A stretch of 10,162 nucleotides of DNA from Pseudovibrio sp. JCM 19062 (GTDB lineage: Bacteria; Pseudomonadota; Alphaproteobacteria; Rhizobiales; Stappiaceae). Numbering within the stretch: the first letter of the stretch is position 1; every line of letters starts with the position of its first letter. The DNA lies in contig BAXV01000102.1 of assembly GCA_001310715.1 (NCBI GenBank), positions 1 to 10,162 of the forward strand, read 5' to 3'. The notes below the pieces were generated by a model. That model saw only the letters and a list, made by a program, of their open reading frames with translations. It did no database searches and was not told the origin of the DNA. Both the position numbers and the translations under genes were made by a program. This document shows positions 1-7,488 of this stretch, in pieces.

Positions 1-662
1 TTGCGGTATTGGGATTGCTCAGCTTCAGCGGCCATTCCTTTGCTGTTGAAAGCCCTCCTGGGGTCGGGGTAGACGAACCTTTTGATCCTTACAGCGAGGA
101 GTTCGTCGAAACGACGGAGATCGTACCTGTCTACATCTGGGATGGCGCCTATGTGGGCATCCATGGAGGCTGGGCACGTCTGCATGATACCAACCGCTTC
201 AACAACAGTGGCTCGCAGTATAACGGCGGGACTGTCGGCCTGTATGGCGGTTACAATTACACCTACGAGAATCTTCTGATCGGGGTTGAAGGCGAAGGTG
301 CCTACTGGGCCTTTGGCGAGCGCTCACGCGGAAATATCGCATTGCGGTCAGACTATTTCGTTTCTGCGAAGGCCCGTGTCGGCCTGACCTATGGCAGGTT
401 TTTGGCCTATGTGAATGGTGGTGCAGCTGTTTCCACGTTCCGGGTCTCTAATTCAATCTTTGGTCCCGGCACCGACAGCAATACCATGCTTGGTTGGGTT
501 GGTGGCGCAGGCGTTGAGGTTTTTCTGACCCAAAACCTTCTTGTGCGTCTGGACTACGAGCAAATTGTTTTTCCGGGCCGCAGGTTCACGGTCGGCAACA
601 CGCGCTTCAAAGAGAACATTGACAGCGATGCGCTCCGTATTGGTCTGACCTATAAGTTCTAG
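1..662 (+). CDS. Outer membrane beta-barrel protein, Omp25/Omp31-like (5' end outside window)
   Basis: The frame is open from the left edge, so the true start lies outside. The first visible residues (AVLGLLSFSGHSFA) read as the end of a signal peptide, with likely cleavage after SFA. The mature part begins with an acidic, proline-rich linker, followed by a WDGAYVGIHGG strand typical of the small beta-barrel family COG3637 (Omp25, Omp31, RopB). Alternating aromatic and glycine-rich strands follow (VGLYGGYNY, LIGVEGEGAYW, AKARVGLTYG, AYVNGGAAV, WVGGAGVEV, RLDYEQI). The chain ends in RIGLTYKF with a C-terminal phenylalanine, the usual signal for beta-barrel insertion by the BAM complex. The length of over 217 residues fits an 8-stranded barrel. 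In this family such proteins are abundant envelope proteins; the exact role here is unknown. The gene converges on sdhB and shares its terminator. Confidence 0.85.
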   Translation, partial: AVLGLLSFSGHSFAVESPPGVGVDEPFDPYSEEFVETTEIVPVYIWDGAYVGIHGGWARLHDTNRFNNSGSQYNGGTVGLYGGYNYTYENLLIGVEGEGAYWAFGERSRGNIALRSDYFVSAKARVGLTYGRFLAYVNGGAAVSTFRVSNSIFGPGTDSNTMLGWVGGAGVEVFLTQNLLVRLDYEQIVFPGRRFTVGNTRFKENIDSDALRIGLTYKF

Positions 663-696
663 GGACCAAAAGTACTAGGTATTTGAACCCAAATTG

Positions 697-731
697 AAAA
701 AAGCCGCCTCGTTTCAGCGAGGCGGCTTTTT
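697..731. terminator. Bidirectional rho-independent terminator between the Omp gene and sdhB
   Basis: A perfect 9-bp GC-rich stem, GCCGCCTCG (703-711) with CGAGGCGGC (718-726), closes a 6-base loop TTTCAG. It is preceded by six A (697-702) and followed by five T (727-731), so it has a U tract in both directions. It sits 40 bases after the Omp stop codon and 37 bases after the sdhB stop codon, as expected for a terminator shared by convergent genes. Confidence 0.93.
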
Positions 732-763
732 GTTCAGGTAGCTCTATTAGCATTGCGCGTTGA

Positions 764-1546
764 TTAAACGCGACGCTCTACCATCATCTTCTTGATCTCA
801 GCAATTGCCTTTGCAGGGTTCAGACCCTTTGGACATGCCTGAGAGCAGTTCATGATGGTGTGGCAGCGGTACAGACGGAACGGATCTTCCAGATTGTCCA
901 GCCGCTCACCGGTCGCCTCATCGCGGCTATCGATCAACCAGCGGTAGGCCTGCAGAAGGACCGCAGGGCCGAGGTAGCGGTCGCCATTCCACCAGTAGCT
1001 TGGGCAAGAGGTGGAGCAGCAAGCACACAGAATGCACTCGTAAAGACCATCCAGCTTCTGTCGATCTTCGTAGGACTGCAGCCATTCTTTTTCAGGCTCT
1101 GGTGTGGAGGTCTTCAGCCATGGCTCGATAGAGCGGTGCTGCGCGTAAAAGCGTGTCAGATCCGGTACAAGGTCCTTCACAACAGGCATGTGCGGCAGAG
1201 GGTAGATTTTGACGATCTCGTGAGAGCATTCGTCAGCACCCTTTGTACATGCCAGTGTGTTGGTTCCGTCGATGTTCATCGCACAGGAACCACAAATACC
1301 CTCACGACAAGAACGACGGAAGGTCAGTGTTGGGTCGACCTTGTCCTTGATGTAGATGAGCGCGTCCAGAACCATTGGGCCACAGTCGTCCGCATCAACA
1401 TAGTAGGTGTCGATGCGTGGATTGCGTCCATCATCCGGGGACCAGCGGTAGATGCGGTACTCACGGGTGTTGGTGGCGCCTTCTGGTTTCGGCCAGACCT
1501 TGCCCTCTCCCATCCGGGAGTTTTTTGGCAGTTTGAATTCAGCCAT
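764..1546 (-). CDS. sdhB: Succinate dehydrogenase iron-sulfur subunit
   Basis: 260-residue electron-transfer subunit of complex II; it carries electrons from the FAD of SdhA through three iron-sulfur clusters to ubiquinone at the membrane. All cluster ligands are visible by alignment to E. coli SdhB: the [2Fe-2S] cysteines C80, C85, C88, C100 (CREGICGSC...C); the [4Fe-4S] cysteines C171, C174, C177 and C238; and the [3Fe-4S] cysteines C181, C228, C234. The residues SYWWN after C181 include the conserved tryptophan of the quinone site. The ATG is preceded by AGGAG (1555-1559) at 8 bases. The gene starts 25 bases after the reconstructed sdhA stop, is last in the sdhCDAB operon and ends at the terminator. 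The frame is intact and the length is normal for alphaproteobacteria. Confidence 0.97.
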   Translation of the reverse strand: MAEFKLPKNSRMGEGKVWPKPEGATNTREYRIYRWSPDDGRNPRIDTYYVDADDCGPMVLDALIYIKDKVDPTLTFRRSCREGICGSCAMNIDGTNTLACTKGADECSHEIVKIYPLPHMPVVKDLVPDLTRFYAQHRSIEPWLKTSTPEPEKEWLQSYEDRQKLDGLYECILCACCSTSCPSYWWNGDRYLGPAVLLQAYRWLIDSRDEATGERLDNLEDPFRLYRCHTIMNCSQACPKGLNPAKAIAEIKKMMVERRV

Positions 1547-1571
1547 AACGTTTACTCCTGGTTTCGGCGCC

Positions 1572-3436
1572 TTAGTAGACGCGGGCTTTCGGTGCGATCT
1601 TCTTCATGTCGATGCCACCTTGCTCGTAGGTGGTCAGCGGCTCGAGAACGACCGGACGGTAGCTCAAGGTCACCTTGCCATCCTCAGAGAGGTGGGAGAT
1701 GGTGTGCTTACGCCAGTTTTCGTCATCACGACCACCCAGAGGACCATCTTTATAGTCTTCACGAGCATGCGCACCACGGCTCTCTTTACGGCTTCAGCGC
1801 CGTAAACAGTGGTGATTGCATTGGCCATGAGGTTTTCAAGCTCAAGCGTCTCGACCAGATCAGAGTTCCAGATCATGGAGCTGTCAGAAACGTGCAGATC
1901 GCTCATTTCATCCCAGATCGCGGAGATGCGCTTACATCCCTGCTCAAGGCTTTCCTGAGTACGGAACACAGCAGCGTCTTCCTGCATGGTTTTCTGCATC
2001 TTCAGGCGCAGCTCAGCTGTTGGCGTGGAACCCTTAGCAAAGCGCAGCTTGTCGAAGCGGGCCATGATTTTCTGAGAGGACGCTTCGTTCGGCTCTGGAA
2101 TTGGAGCCTCACGGTCAACAACCTCACCAGCACGGATTGCTGCTGCACGGCCAAACACAACAAGGTCGATCAAGGAGTTGGAGCCGAGACGGTTTGCACC
2201 GTGAACGGACGCACAACCTGCCTCACCAACAGCCATCAGACCCGGAGCAATTGCGTTTGGATCTTCTTTGGTCGGGTTCAGCACTTCGCCCCAATAGTTG
2301 GTTGGAATGCCGCCCATGTTGTAGTGAACCGTTGGCAGAACCGGGATCGGCTCCTTGGTTACATCAACGCCTGCGAAGATGCGTGCACTTTCGGAGATGC
2401 CCGGAAGACGTTCGGCCAGCAGGTCAGGATCAAGGTGATCCAGATGCAGGAAGATGTGGTCTTTGTTTTTGCCAACACCGCGGCCTTCGCGGATTTCCAT
2501 CGTCATACAACGGGAAACAACATCACGAGAGGCAAGGTCTTTGGCGGAAGGTGCGTAACGCTCCATGAAGCGCTCGCCTTCGGAGTTCACAAGGTAACCA
2601 CCTTCACCACGCGCGCCTTCGGTGATCAGACAGCCTGAGCCGTAGATGCCGGTTGGGTGGAACTGAACGAACTCCATGTCCTGCAGAGGCAGACCAGCAC
2701 GAGCGACCATGCCGCCGCCATCACCTGTACAGGTGTGAGCAGACGTTGCGGAGAAGTAGGAGCGTCCGTAACCGCCAGTCGCAAGAACAACCATCTTCGC
2801 GGAGAAGCGGTGGATCGTGCCGTCGTCGAGGTTCCAGGCAATCACACCTTCACATACACCTTCTTCCGACATGATCAGATCAAGTGCGAAGTACTCGATG
2901 AAGAAGTCAGCGTTGTGGCGCAGGGACTGGCCGTAGAGCGTGTGCAGGATGGCGTGGCCTGTACGGTCAGCAGCAGCACAAGTGCGCTGTACCGGAGGAC
3001 CTTCACCGTAGTTCTGCATGTGACCGCCGAATGGACGCTGATAGATCTTGCCTTCTTCCGTACGGGAGAATGGCACACCGTAGTGCTCAAGCTCGTAGAC
3101 AGCTTTTGGTGCTTCGCGTGCGAGGTATTCCATCGCATCCGTATCACCGAGCCAGTCAGAGCCTTTTACAGTGTCATACATGTGCCACTGCCAGCAGTCT
3201 GGCGTCATGTTCTTCAAGCTGGCTGCGATACCACCCTGTGCTGCCACAGTGTGGGAGCGGGTTGGGAACACCTTGGAAATACAAGCTGTTTTAAGACCCT
3301 GCTCTGCCATGCCGAGTGTTGCACGGAGACCCGCGCCACCAGCACCAACAACCACAACGTCAAACTTGTGGTCTACAAACTCATAGGCCTTGCCGCTCTG
3401 GCTTAGCGCTGTTGATACACCGGTTTGTTCAACCAT
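1572..3436 (-). CDS. sdhA: Succinate dehydrogenase flavoprotein subunit (frameshifted near its C-terminus)
   Basis: Catalytic subunit of complex II, oxidising succinate to fumarate in the citric acid cycle. The N-terminus has the FAD-binding GAGGAG (31-36) and the SHTVAAQGG block whose H62 carries covalent FAD. Active-site residues by alignment to E. coli SdhA are H260 (HPTGI), R304 (SRDVV), H371 (HYNMGG), E405 and R416 (NRLGSN). Read literally, the frame runs to 1670 and ends in an unrelated tail after residue 549. Adding one G to the GG at 1790-1791 (GCC-CGT on the coding strand) restores [12 protein letters not shown] and a normal C-terminus ending KARVY, with TAA at 1572-1574: 621 residues. 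The ATG has GGAGG upstream at 9 bases. That Shine-Dalgarno overlaps the sdhD stop, suggesting coupled translation. The lost base is most simply a sequencing error. Confidence 0.95.
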
Positions 3437-3441
3437 TGAGA

Positions 3442-3824
3442 TCAGCCTCCGAAGCTGATTTTAAGCACTGCAACCACTGAGCTGAGTGCGATAATAGAAG
3501 CGAAGAAGATGTTACCCATGAGCAGAAGGAGTTTGAGACCTTCGGAGTGAATGTAATCTTCAATGATAACTTGCATGCCCAGTTTCATGTGCAGGCAACC
3601 AACAAGGATCACCAATAGCAGCAAGATAGAAATGAACGGATTTTGAAGTGCTTCTGTGAAACTCGCATAGTCGGCACCTTGCAGTGCGATAACGAGAATA
3701 ACAAAGAAGGAAATCAGGAATACGTTGGCTACAGCGGTTAAGCGCTGACGCCAGAAGTGTGTCGTACCATCTTTGGCAGAACCAGGCCGCGTACTTTCGC
3801 GAGGGGGGTGCGCATATCGGACAT
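3442..3824 (-). CDS. sdhD: Succinate dehydrogenase membrane anchor subunit D (frameshifted near its N-terminus)
   Basis: Membrane anchor of complex II, binding heme b and ubiquinone together with SdhC. The natural start is the ATG at 3824-3822, with AGGAG (3835-3831) 6 bases upstream, giving [14 protein letters not shown]. One base appears lost in the CC at 3782-3783: with a GGG restored on the coding strand, RGL continues as [17 protein letters not shown], the usual rhizobial SdhD sequence. The reconstructed length is 127 residues, normal for the family. Three hydrophobic helices lie at about 32-50, 63-82 and 98-121. H79 aligns with the E. coli heme ligand H71; D90 and Y91 align with the quinone-site D82 and Y83. 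A TTG-start reading from 3855 keeps the downstream frame but gives an unrelated N-terminus lacking a good ribosome-binding site. The stop lies 5 bases before sdhA. Confidence 0.92.
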
Positions 3825-3835
3825 CGGTTTCTCCT

Positions 3836-4234
3836 TTAAGCGACGATGAAGCCAATGATCCAGAGGATCACTGTGAGGCTTACGGAGCCAACGATTGTTG
3901 CGCGAGCCATCCAGTTCGCAGTAGGCAAGTCGAAGCCGTGGCCCATGTCCCAAATGAAGTGGCGAAGACCGCCAATCATGTGGTGCACAAGAGCCCAGGT
4001 AAATCCGAAGAGGACAAGACGGCCCAGGAAGGAACCGAATACATCCATTGCAAATTGATAGGATTCAGGCCCTGCTGCAGCAGAGACTAGCCAGAACGCC
4101 ATCAAAATCGTTCCAAAGTAAAGCGCAGCACCGGTGATGCGATGCAAAATAGACATCACCATCGTCACGATCGGCTTATAGATCTGAAGATGGGGCGACA
4201 ATGGCCTGTTGGCCTTGAGGTCAGCGTTCGCCAT
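3836..4234 (-). CDS. sdhC: Succinate dehydrogenase cytochrome b556 subunit
   Basis: 132-residue membrane subunit of complex II that forms the heme b and ubiquinone sites with SdhD. It carries both family signatures: RPLSPHLQIY (10-19) followed by SILHRITG (28-35), where S28 and R32 are the quinone-site positions; and HHMIGGLRHFIWD (84-96), where H85 aligns with the E. coli axial heme ligand H84. Three transmembrane helices lie at about 33-53, 66-89 and 110-131. The ATG has a GGGAG-type ribosome-binding site within GACGGGAGAGAG upstream. The stop codon lies 11 bases before the sdhD ATG and next to the sdhD Shine-Dalgarno. It is first in the operon sdhC-sdhD-sdhA-sdhB, transcribed leftward. The frame is intact. 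Confidence 0.96.
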   Translation of the reverse strand: MANADLKANRPLSPHLQIYKPIVTMVMSILHRITGAALYFGTILMAFWLVSAAAGPESYQFAMDVFGSFLGRLVLFGFTWALVHHMIGGLRHFIWDMGHGFDLPTANWMARATIVGSVSLTVILWIIGFIVA

Positions 4235-4254
4235 AAATCTCTCTCCCGTCCCTA

Positions 4255-4284
4255 GTTATAGTTACGCTTACGTAAACGTAACAA
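4255..4284 (-). promoter_or_regulatory. Likely sigma70-type promoter of the sdhCDAB operon
   Basis: On the minus strand, TTGTTA (4284-4279) and TATAAC (4260-4255) are separated by 18 bases, 20 bases ahead of the sdhC start codon. The -10 matches TATAAT at five of six positions and the -35 matches TTGACA at four of six. The spacer is almost filled by the operator-like palindrome listed separately, so a bound protein would directly block or remodel this promoter. The call rests on sequence only. Confidence 0.55.
4261..4282. promoter_or_regulatory. Operator-like palindrome in the sdhC promoter (site 1)
   Basis: A 22-bp near-perfect palindrome that begins GTTACG and ends CGTAAC, with central TTACGTAA. 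It contains TTACGTAAACGTAA at 4268-4281, the exact reverse complement of the 14-mer at 4537-4550. It lies in the -10/-35 spacer of the predicted sdhC promoter. The ACGTTTACGT core resembles what I recall of sites for MerR-family LiuR regulators of branched-chain amino acid catabolism, but that identification is from memory and weak. Confidence 0.55.
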
Positions 4285-4751
4285 AACAAGGCGTTGTATG
4301 AGCTTCTAATACCGTCAGTTTCGAGGTGCGTCAAAGCATCCTATGCGACTAAATGCTTTTTCTACTAGGTTTGCCATAAAAATTGGCCGAAATGATTAGA
4401 ATTTGCAGTGCAAACTTTGTTGGTTTTCACCTGATTAAGTAACAGGACTCCATCAGTTTGCTATCTTGAGTTTTAGGGTCGTATTTTATTTCACTGAAAT
4501 TATGCAGTATTTTTCAGAAAATCACTTAAAGTAACATTACGTTTACGTAATCTATCCTCGATGGGGATGACCTAACGCTACCTCCATTATTCAATTTAGC
4601 GCAGCACATTCTGAACCCAGTTTAAGCGCCTTAAATCCATCCCCGATCTCGGAACGCCCCCCTTCAGATTTCACAGACCCGCGCCTTAAGCGTCTTTGTT
4701 TCAATCGATGGCCATCATCGAGTCAAAAAGAAACAAGAAGGAGCGAATATC
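4285..4751. other. Divergent intergenic region between sdhC and the unknown gene
   Basis: No open frame here looks coding. The left part (about 4320-4550) is AT-rich and holds the second operator-like site. Further right are TTTAAG-CGC-CTTAAA (4621-4635), a second GCGCCTTAA at 4681-4689, and a hairpin TCGATG-GCCAT-CATCGA (4705-4721) in the presumed leader of the rightward gene. I see no convincing -10/-35 pair for that gene and no small RNA I recognise. Confidence 0.6.
4537..4550. promoter_or_regulatory. Operator-like palindrome (site 2), inverted copy of site 1
   Basis: TTACGTTTACGTAA has arms TTACG and CGTAA around TTTA. It matches the reverse complement of 4268-4281 at 14 of 14 positions and faces the rightward gene as site 1 faces sdhC. 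The two sites are 269 bp apart centre to centre. It may regulate the gene at 4752 or act with site 1 by looping; the regulator is not visible in the window. Confidence 0.5.
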
Positions 4752-5239
4752 ATGAGATGGGAGCAATACAACGGCAATCTGGTTGCACACACCTTTGAAA
4801 CAAGGAGAATGTTCAATGACGTTATAGGGACTTATGACGACGATCCCAACTTAACCTCAGAGGTTCCTACTCCTCTCAGCTACCCGACCTTGGCAACGGC
4901 CCGATAGACTTACCCGATGATATGTGGGCTCAAGAAGGATATATGACGACCAATCCAACACGTCAGGGGCTCGGATACATGATGAGTTTCGCAGCATCTG
5001 CATTCGCACTGCGAGACAGTATCAAATGGATTTTCGTTAGTTCTGGCAGTCAGCGTGGCGGTGGTGCCGCCCTAGCCGAAAAACTGGGCGGTGAATATCA
5101 CCGAGACTTGGAATTCAGAACGAGAACCGGACATGTCGAAAAGCTTGGTGGCTATATCATTCCCGTAAAGACAATGAATATGCTTTCCGCCGAAGGGTGG
5201 GCCAACTATGGATGGAAACTTACAGATACACGTGATTAG
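4752..5239 (+). CDS. Unrecognised 162-residue protein, possibly GNAT-like (frameshifted)
   Basis: The ATG at 4752 has a strong AAGGAG (4738-4743) 8 bases upstream. The literal frame stops at 4906 after about 51 codons. Restoring one G in the GG at 4862-4863 joins it to the frame ending at 5239, so SEGSYSSQLPDLGNGP replaces a meaningless tail, giving 162 residues. The loss is of the same kind as the other frameshifts here, which supports one gene. There is no signal peptide or membrane segment. The N-terminal third is acidic and polar. RQGLG (71-75) and KLGGEY (111-116) resemble the acetyl-CoA-binding loop and late strand of GNAT acetyltransferases, with a helix and a WIFVSS strand between. 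That fold assignment is tentative, and I recognise no specific family. It stands alone, divergent from sdhC. Confidence 0.6.
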
Positions 5240-5280
5240 AATTCCACTTGGCATTTCATCCGAGGTTAAGCTCATAAAGC

Positions 5281-5309
5281 AGGCGGAGCAGGCATTGACT
5301 GCCCCGCCT
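5281..5309. terminator. Possible terminator hairpin after the unknown gene
   Basis: A stem formed by 5281-5291 and 5299-5309 has GC-rich arms GGCGGAGC and GCCCCGCC, one A-C mismatch and a 7-base loop. Only three T follow on the plus strand, so termination strength is doubtful. It lies about 40 bases after the stop at 5239 and points at the convergent acetyltransferase gene. Confidence 0.4.
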
Positions 5310-5485
5310 TTGCTCACAGCCTAACGTCTACGCGGGCTCGTAGGAATGCTGGCCCATGATGACAGTCTGGGCTTCTAGTCTCTCATTGTAGGCACCTACA
5401 TGGTACAGCGGAATAATGCTGCAGCCTTGCTACAAGTACCAGCTCTCAGCCCAAGCCCCCCCGAAATCTCATAAAACAGCGTTAT

Positions 5486-5962
5486 CTAGAGCGCCTTTTC
5501 CATGTACCTGACCGTCTTTCCGTTGCCTTCCAGTTCTGCTTCTCCGACGATTTGGAAGCCTAAGGAAGCGTGGAATGCGTCTGATGCGGGGTTCGGAGGA
5601 GCCGAGTTCACCTCACAAACGATGCGCTCATGCCCCTTTGCCTTGGCGAAGTTAAACAGGTCTTCATAGAGCTTACGCGCGATGCCCTGCCCACGTGCTG
5701 CTTTGGCGATTACGATGCGGTCCACATAGAGGAAGTTTTCGTAGTTGGCACAGAACCATTTGAAATTGATCGAGGAATACTCCCCGTCCTGATCATAGGC
5801 AATCAGGAGACCCGCCTCTTTGTCAGCAACCCTTACATAGGCTGCCTTATCAACCAATCTTGCAAAACCGTCTCGTATCAGAGAGGAAAGTTCAAGCGCA
5901 TGTTCTTCATTCAGAACATGCGTCCAGTTCAAGTCATCAGCAATAAAGCTTCGAATAGTCAA
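5486..5962 (-). CDS. GNAT family N-acetyltransferase (COG3818-like)
   Basis: 158-residue cytoplasmic acetyl-CoA-dependent acyltransferase; the substrate cannot be told from sequence. The acetyl-CoA loop is ARGQGIA (89-95), preceded by the strand FLYVDRIVIA and followed by a helix (KLYEDLFNFAKAKG). The late part, VCEVNSAPPNPASDAFHASLGF (115-136), is typical of the predicted acetyltransferase group COG3818: the EVN strand, then the helix before the SLGF strand. The start is uncertain. There is no ATG in the right place: TTG at 5962-5960 begins TIRSFIADD, the usual GNAT first strand, and a CTG five codons upstream is the only other candidate before a stop. A weak GGA lies 9 bases ahead of the TTG. 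It follows the EI24-like gene by 46 bases on the same strand and may be cotranscribed with it. Confidence 0.85.
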   Translation of the reverse strand: MTIRSFIADDLNWTHVLNEEHALELSSLIRDGFARLVDKAAYVRVADKEAGLLIAYDQDGEYSSINFKWFCANYENFLYVDRIVIAKAARGQGIARKLYEDLFNFAKAKGHERIVCEVNSAPPNPASDAFHASLGFQIVGEAELEGNGKTVRYMEKAL

Positions 5963-6008
5963 TGCAGCTATTTCCAGTTATTTCGTTAGATTGTAGTTTT
6001 ATTAGAGT

Positions 6009-6716
6009 CTAGACGGCCAGATTGCGTCGTGTGCGGAGTGTCTTGAAGACATGCACCATGAAAATTGTCGCGAAGAGCGGGGTGATCAGGTTCACAATTG
6101 GAATTGCGAGAACGAATGCAACGATCAAACCTGCCGCAAACACAGTTCCACCCTGCGATTTCCGAAAGGCTTTTGCCTCCTGCACTGGCATGAAACGCAT
6201 TGCAACAAACTCGAAATATTCACGGCCAAGCAGGTATCCGTTTACCAGCAAGAATGCAATCTGGCCGACGCCAGGAATGAAGAACAGCATCAAAGCGAAG
6301 ATATTGGCGACTATGATGACACCGACAAAACGGAGAGCCGTAACAATTGCCTCTCGAAGTGGTAGCGCTTTGCCTCGCTTTTCATTTGGGTAGGAATGCT
6401 CTTCTACCAGATCTGAGATCTGGTCCTGATAGAATGCGACTACCATGGCTGAGACTGGTGCAAGGATATACCCAAGACCAATCAGCGCGCCGATACCAGT
6501 CACGATGCCTACCGTGATATCCTGCCAATTCTCCGGCAGATCAATAAAATAGCCGACCAAGCCCTGAATGGCGATCCAGACGACGAGAAGAAGAAGCAGT
6601 GTCAGCCCGAGGGCTTTGAAAAATATGCTTCTGAAATGCGGTTCAAAAACCTGAGAAAATGATTTGATTGCTGCCGATAACATCTCTTGCGCCGAATTCA
6701 TGAAAATAGATGGCAC
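6009..6716 (-). CDS. EI24/CysZ-like integral membrane protein
   Basis: A 235-residue polytopic membrane protein if the GTG at 6716 is used. The ATG at 6701 (MNSAQEMLSAAIKSF) is an equally good start and gives 230 residues; neither has a clear Shine-Dalgarno. Hydrophobic segments lie at about 35-58, 68-95, 126-160 (bent, with PGVG) and 190-222. The middle signature, LMLFFIPGVGQIAFLLVNGYLLGREYFE (142-169), is the hallmark of the EI24/CysZ domain family (COG2981). E. coli CysZ is linked to sulfate uptake, but no sulfur-assimilation genes lie nearby, so transport of sulfate here is only a family-based guess. The C-terminus is basic (KTLRTRRN), probably cytoplasmic. The GNAT gene follows 46 bases downstream. 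Confidence 0.8.
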   Translation of the reverse strand: MPSIFMNSAQEMLSAAIKSFSQVFEPHFRSIFFKALGLTLLLLLVVWIAIQGLVGYFIDLPENWQDITVGIVTGIGALIGLGYILAPVSAMVVAFYQDQISDLVEEHSYPNEKRGKALPLREAIVTALRFVGVIIVANIFALMLFFIPGVGQIAFLLVNGYLLGREYFEFVAMRFMPVQEAKAFRKSQGGTVFAAGLIVAFVLAIPIVNLITPLFATIFMVHVFKTLRTRRNLAV

Positions 6717-6783
6717 TCAAAGCGTGAGGCGTCCACTCTCGTGCACACTTCTTACTCCAAGTCGTTGCTTATGCGTATTTTGA

Positions 6784-6810
6784 TCCGAAAACCACGGAGC
6801 ACTTTTCGGA
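6784..6810. repeat. Perfect 8-bp inverted repeat between the phosphatase and EI24-like genes
   Basis: TCCGAAAA (6784-6791) and TTTTCGGA (6803-6810) flank an 11-base loop. It lies in the 157-bp gap downstream of the histidine phosphatase gene and 68 bases or more upstream of the EI24-like gene. No U tract follows on either strand, so it is a poor terminator; an operator or processing site is possible. Confidence 0.45.
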
Positions 6811-6873
6811 GATACGGCTTAGATAAGCATTTCCCCGCGCAGCAACAAGAGCTGATATCTTCAGTTTCCAAGG

Positions 6874-7488
6874 CTACCGGGCAAGTTCCAGCTCGTCGAA
6901 CAGTTGCCAGTTAAGCCCATTAACATCGGCAGAACACGCTTCAAGGTCGACTGGGTCAAAGCGGAACCAGCACCCGCCACCCACATGTGGCGGCTGATCG
7001 AAAGCGCGGTCGATTGCTGTATTGGCCAGATGGCATTTGAGGAGCGCTCCTACGGCTCCATGACCAGCAAACAGGACGGGCTCACCGTTCGGTATGTTTG
7101 CAAGTGCCTGCTTGAGGGCGGCTACGACACGGCTTTGGGCATCCAATGCCCGCTCCCAGTCCCGAACGCTTACTGCTGGCCGGCTGAAGAACTCATCTGC
7201 AACGCGTTCAAACTCCTCCGGTTCAATGAAGCCAGTCGCCCCCCGTTCATTTTCATGAAGGCCAGGTGCCGTGGTCAGTTCCATTCCCAAGTGGCTTGCG
7301 ATGATCTGTCCTGTTTCGATCGCCTTCTTTTCACGGCTGGAAATGACGTGATCGATTTCCAGAAGCCACGGCTGGCGCAGGCCTTGTTCCAGACGCTGGC
7401 GACCTTTATCCGACAAATCCCACTGCGAAACCGGCGCTGCCGGATCAATATCAACGTTCGGGTGAGTCAAATATATACAGTAAGTCAT
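6874..7488 (-). CDS. Histidine phosphatase superfamily protein (variant RHG motif)
   Basis: 204-residue cytoplasmic protein of the phosphoglycerate mutase-like superfamily. Strand 1, YCIYLTHPNVD, carries the presumed phosphate-accepting H9, but the usual Arg-His-Gly is Thr-His-Pro (8-10). Other core positions are present: SSREKKAIETG (50-60) with R52 in the place of the second phosphate-binding arginine; an acidic HENERG (78-83) region; and FAGHGAVG (140-147) with H143 as the second catalytic histidine. I recall similar THP variants in other alphaproteobacteria, but the substrate is unknown. The length is normal. The ATG has GGAGG 5 bases upstream, embedded in alternative hairpins listed separately. 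It lies 61 bases downstream of nudC on the same strand and may be its operon partner. Confidence 0.82.
   Translation of the reverse strand: MTYCIYLTHPNVDIDPAAPVSQWDLSDKGRQRLEQGLRQPWLLEIDHVISSREKKAIETGQIIASHLGMELTTAPGLHENERGATGFIEPEEFERVADEFFSRPAVSVRDWERALDAQSRVVAALKQALANIPNGEPVLFAGHGAVGALLKCHLANTAIDRAFDQPPHVGGGCWFRFDPVDLEACSADVNGLNWQLFDELELAR

Noticed and set aside
860..2638. Long open frame on the plus strand across sdhB and sdhA
   Set aside because: It is antisense to two unmistakable genes, has no family motif or ribosome-binding site, and results from the codon bias of the opposite strand.
3442..3855. sdhD starting at the TTG at 3855
   Set aside because: It gives an N-terminus unlike any SdhD and overlaps the end of sdhC. 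The ATG at 3824 with a strong ribosome-binding site plus one restored base gives the standard SdhD sequence.
4261..4550. The 14-bp inverted copies as terminal repeats of a small mobile element
   Set aside because: Similarity does not extend beyond the 14-mers, there is no visible target duplication, each copy is itself palindromic, and site 1 sits precisely in a promoter spacer, which fits operators better.
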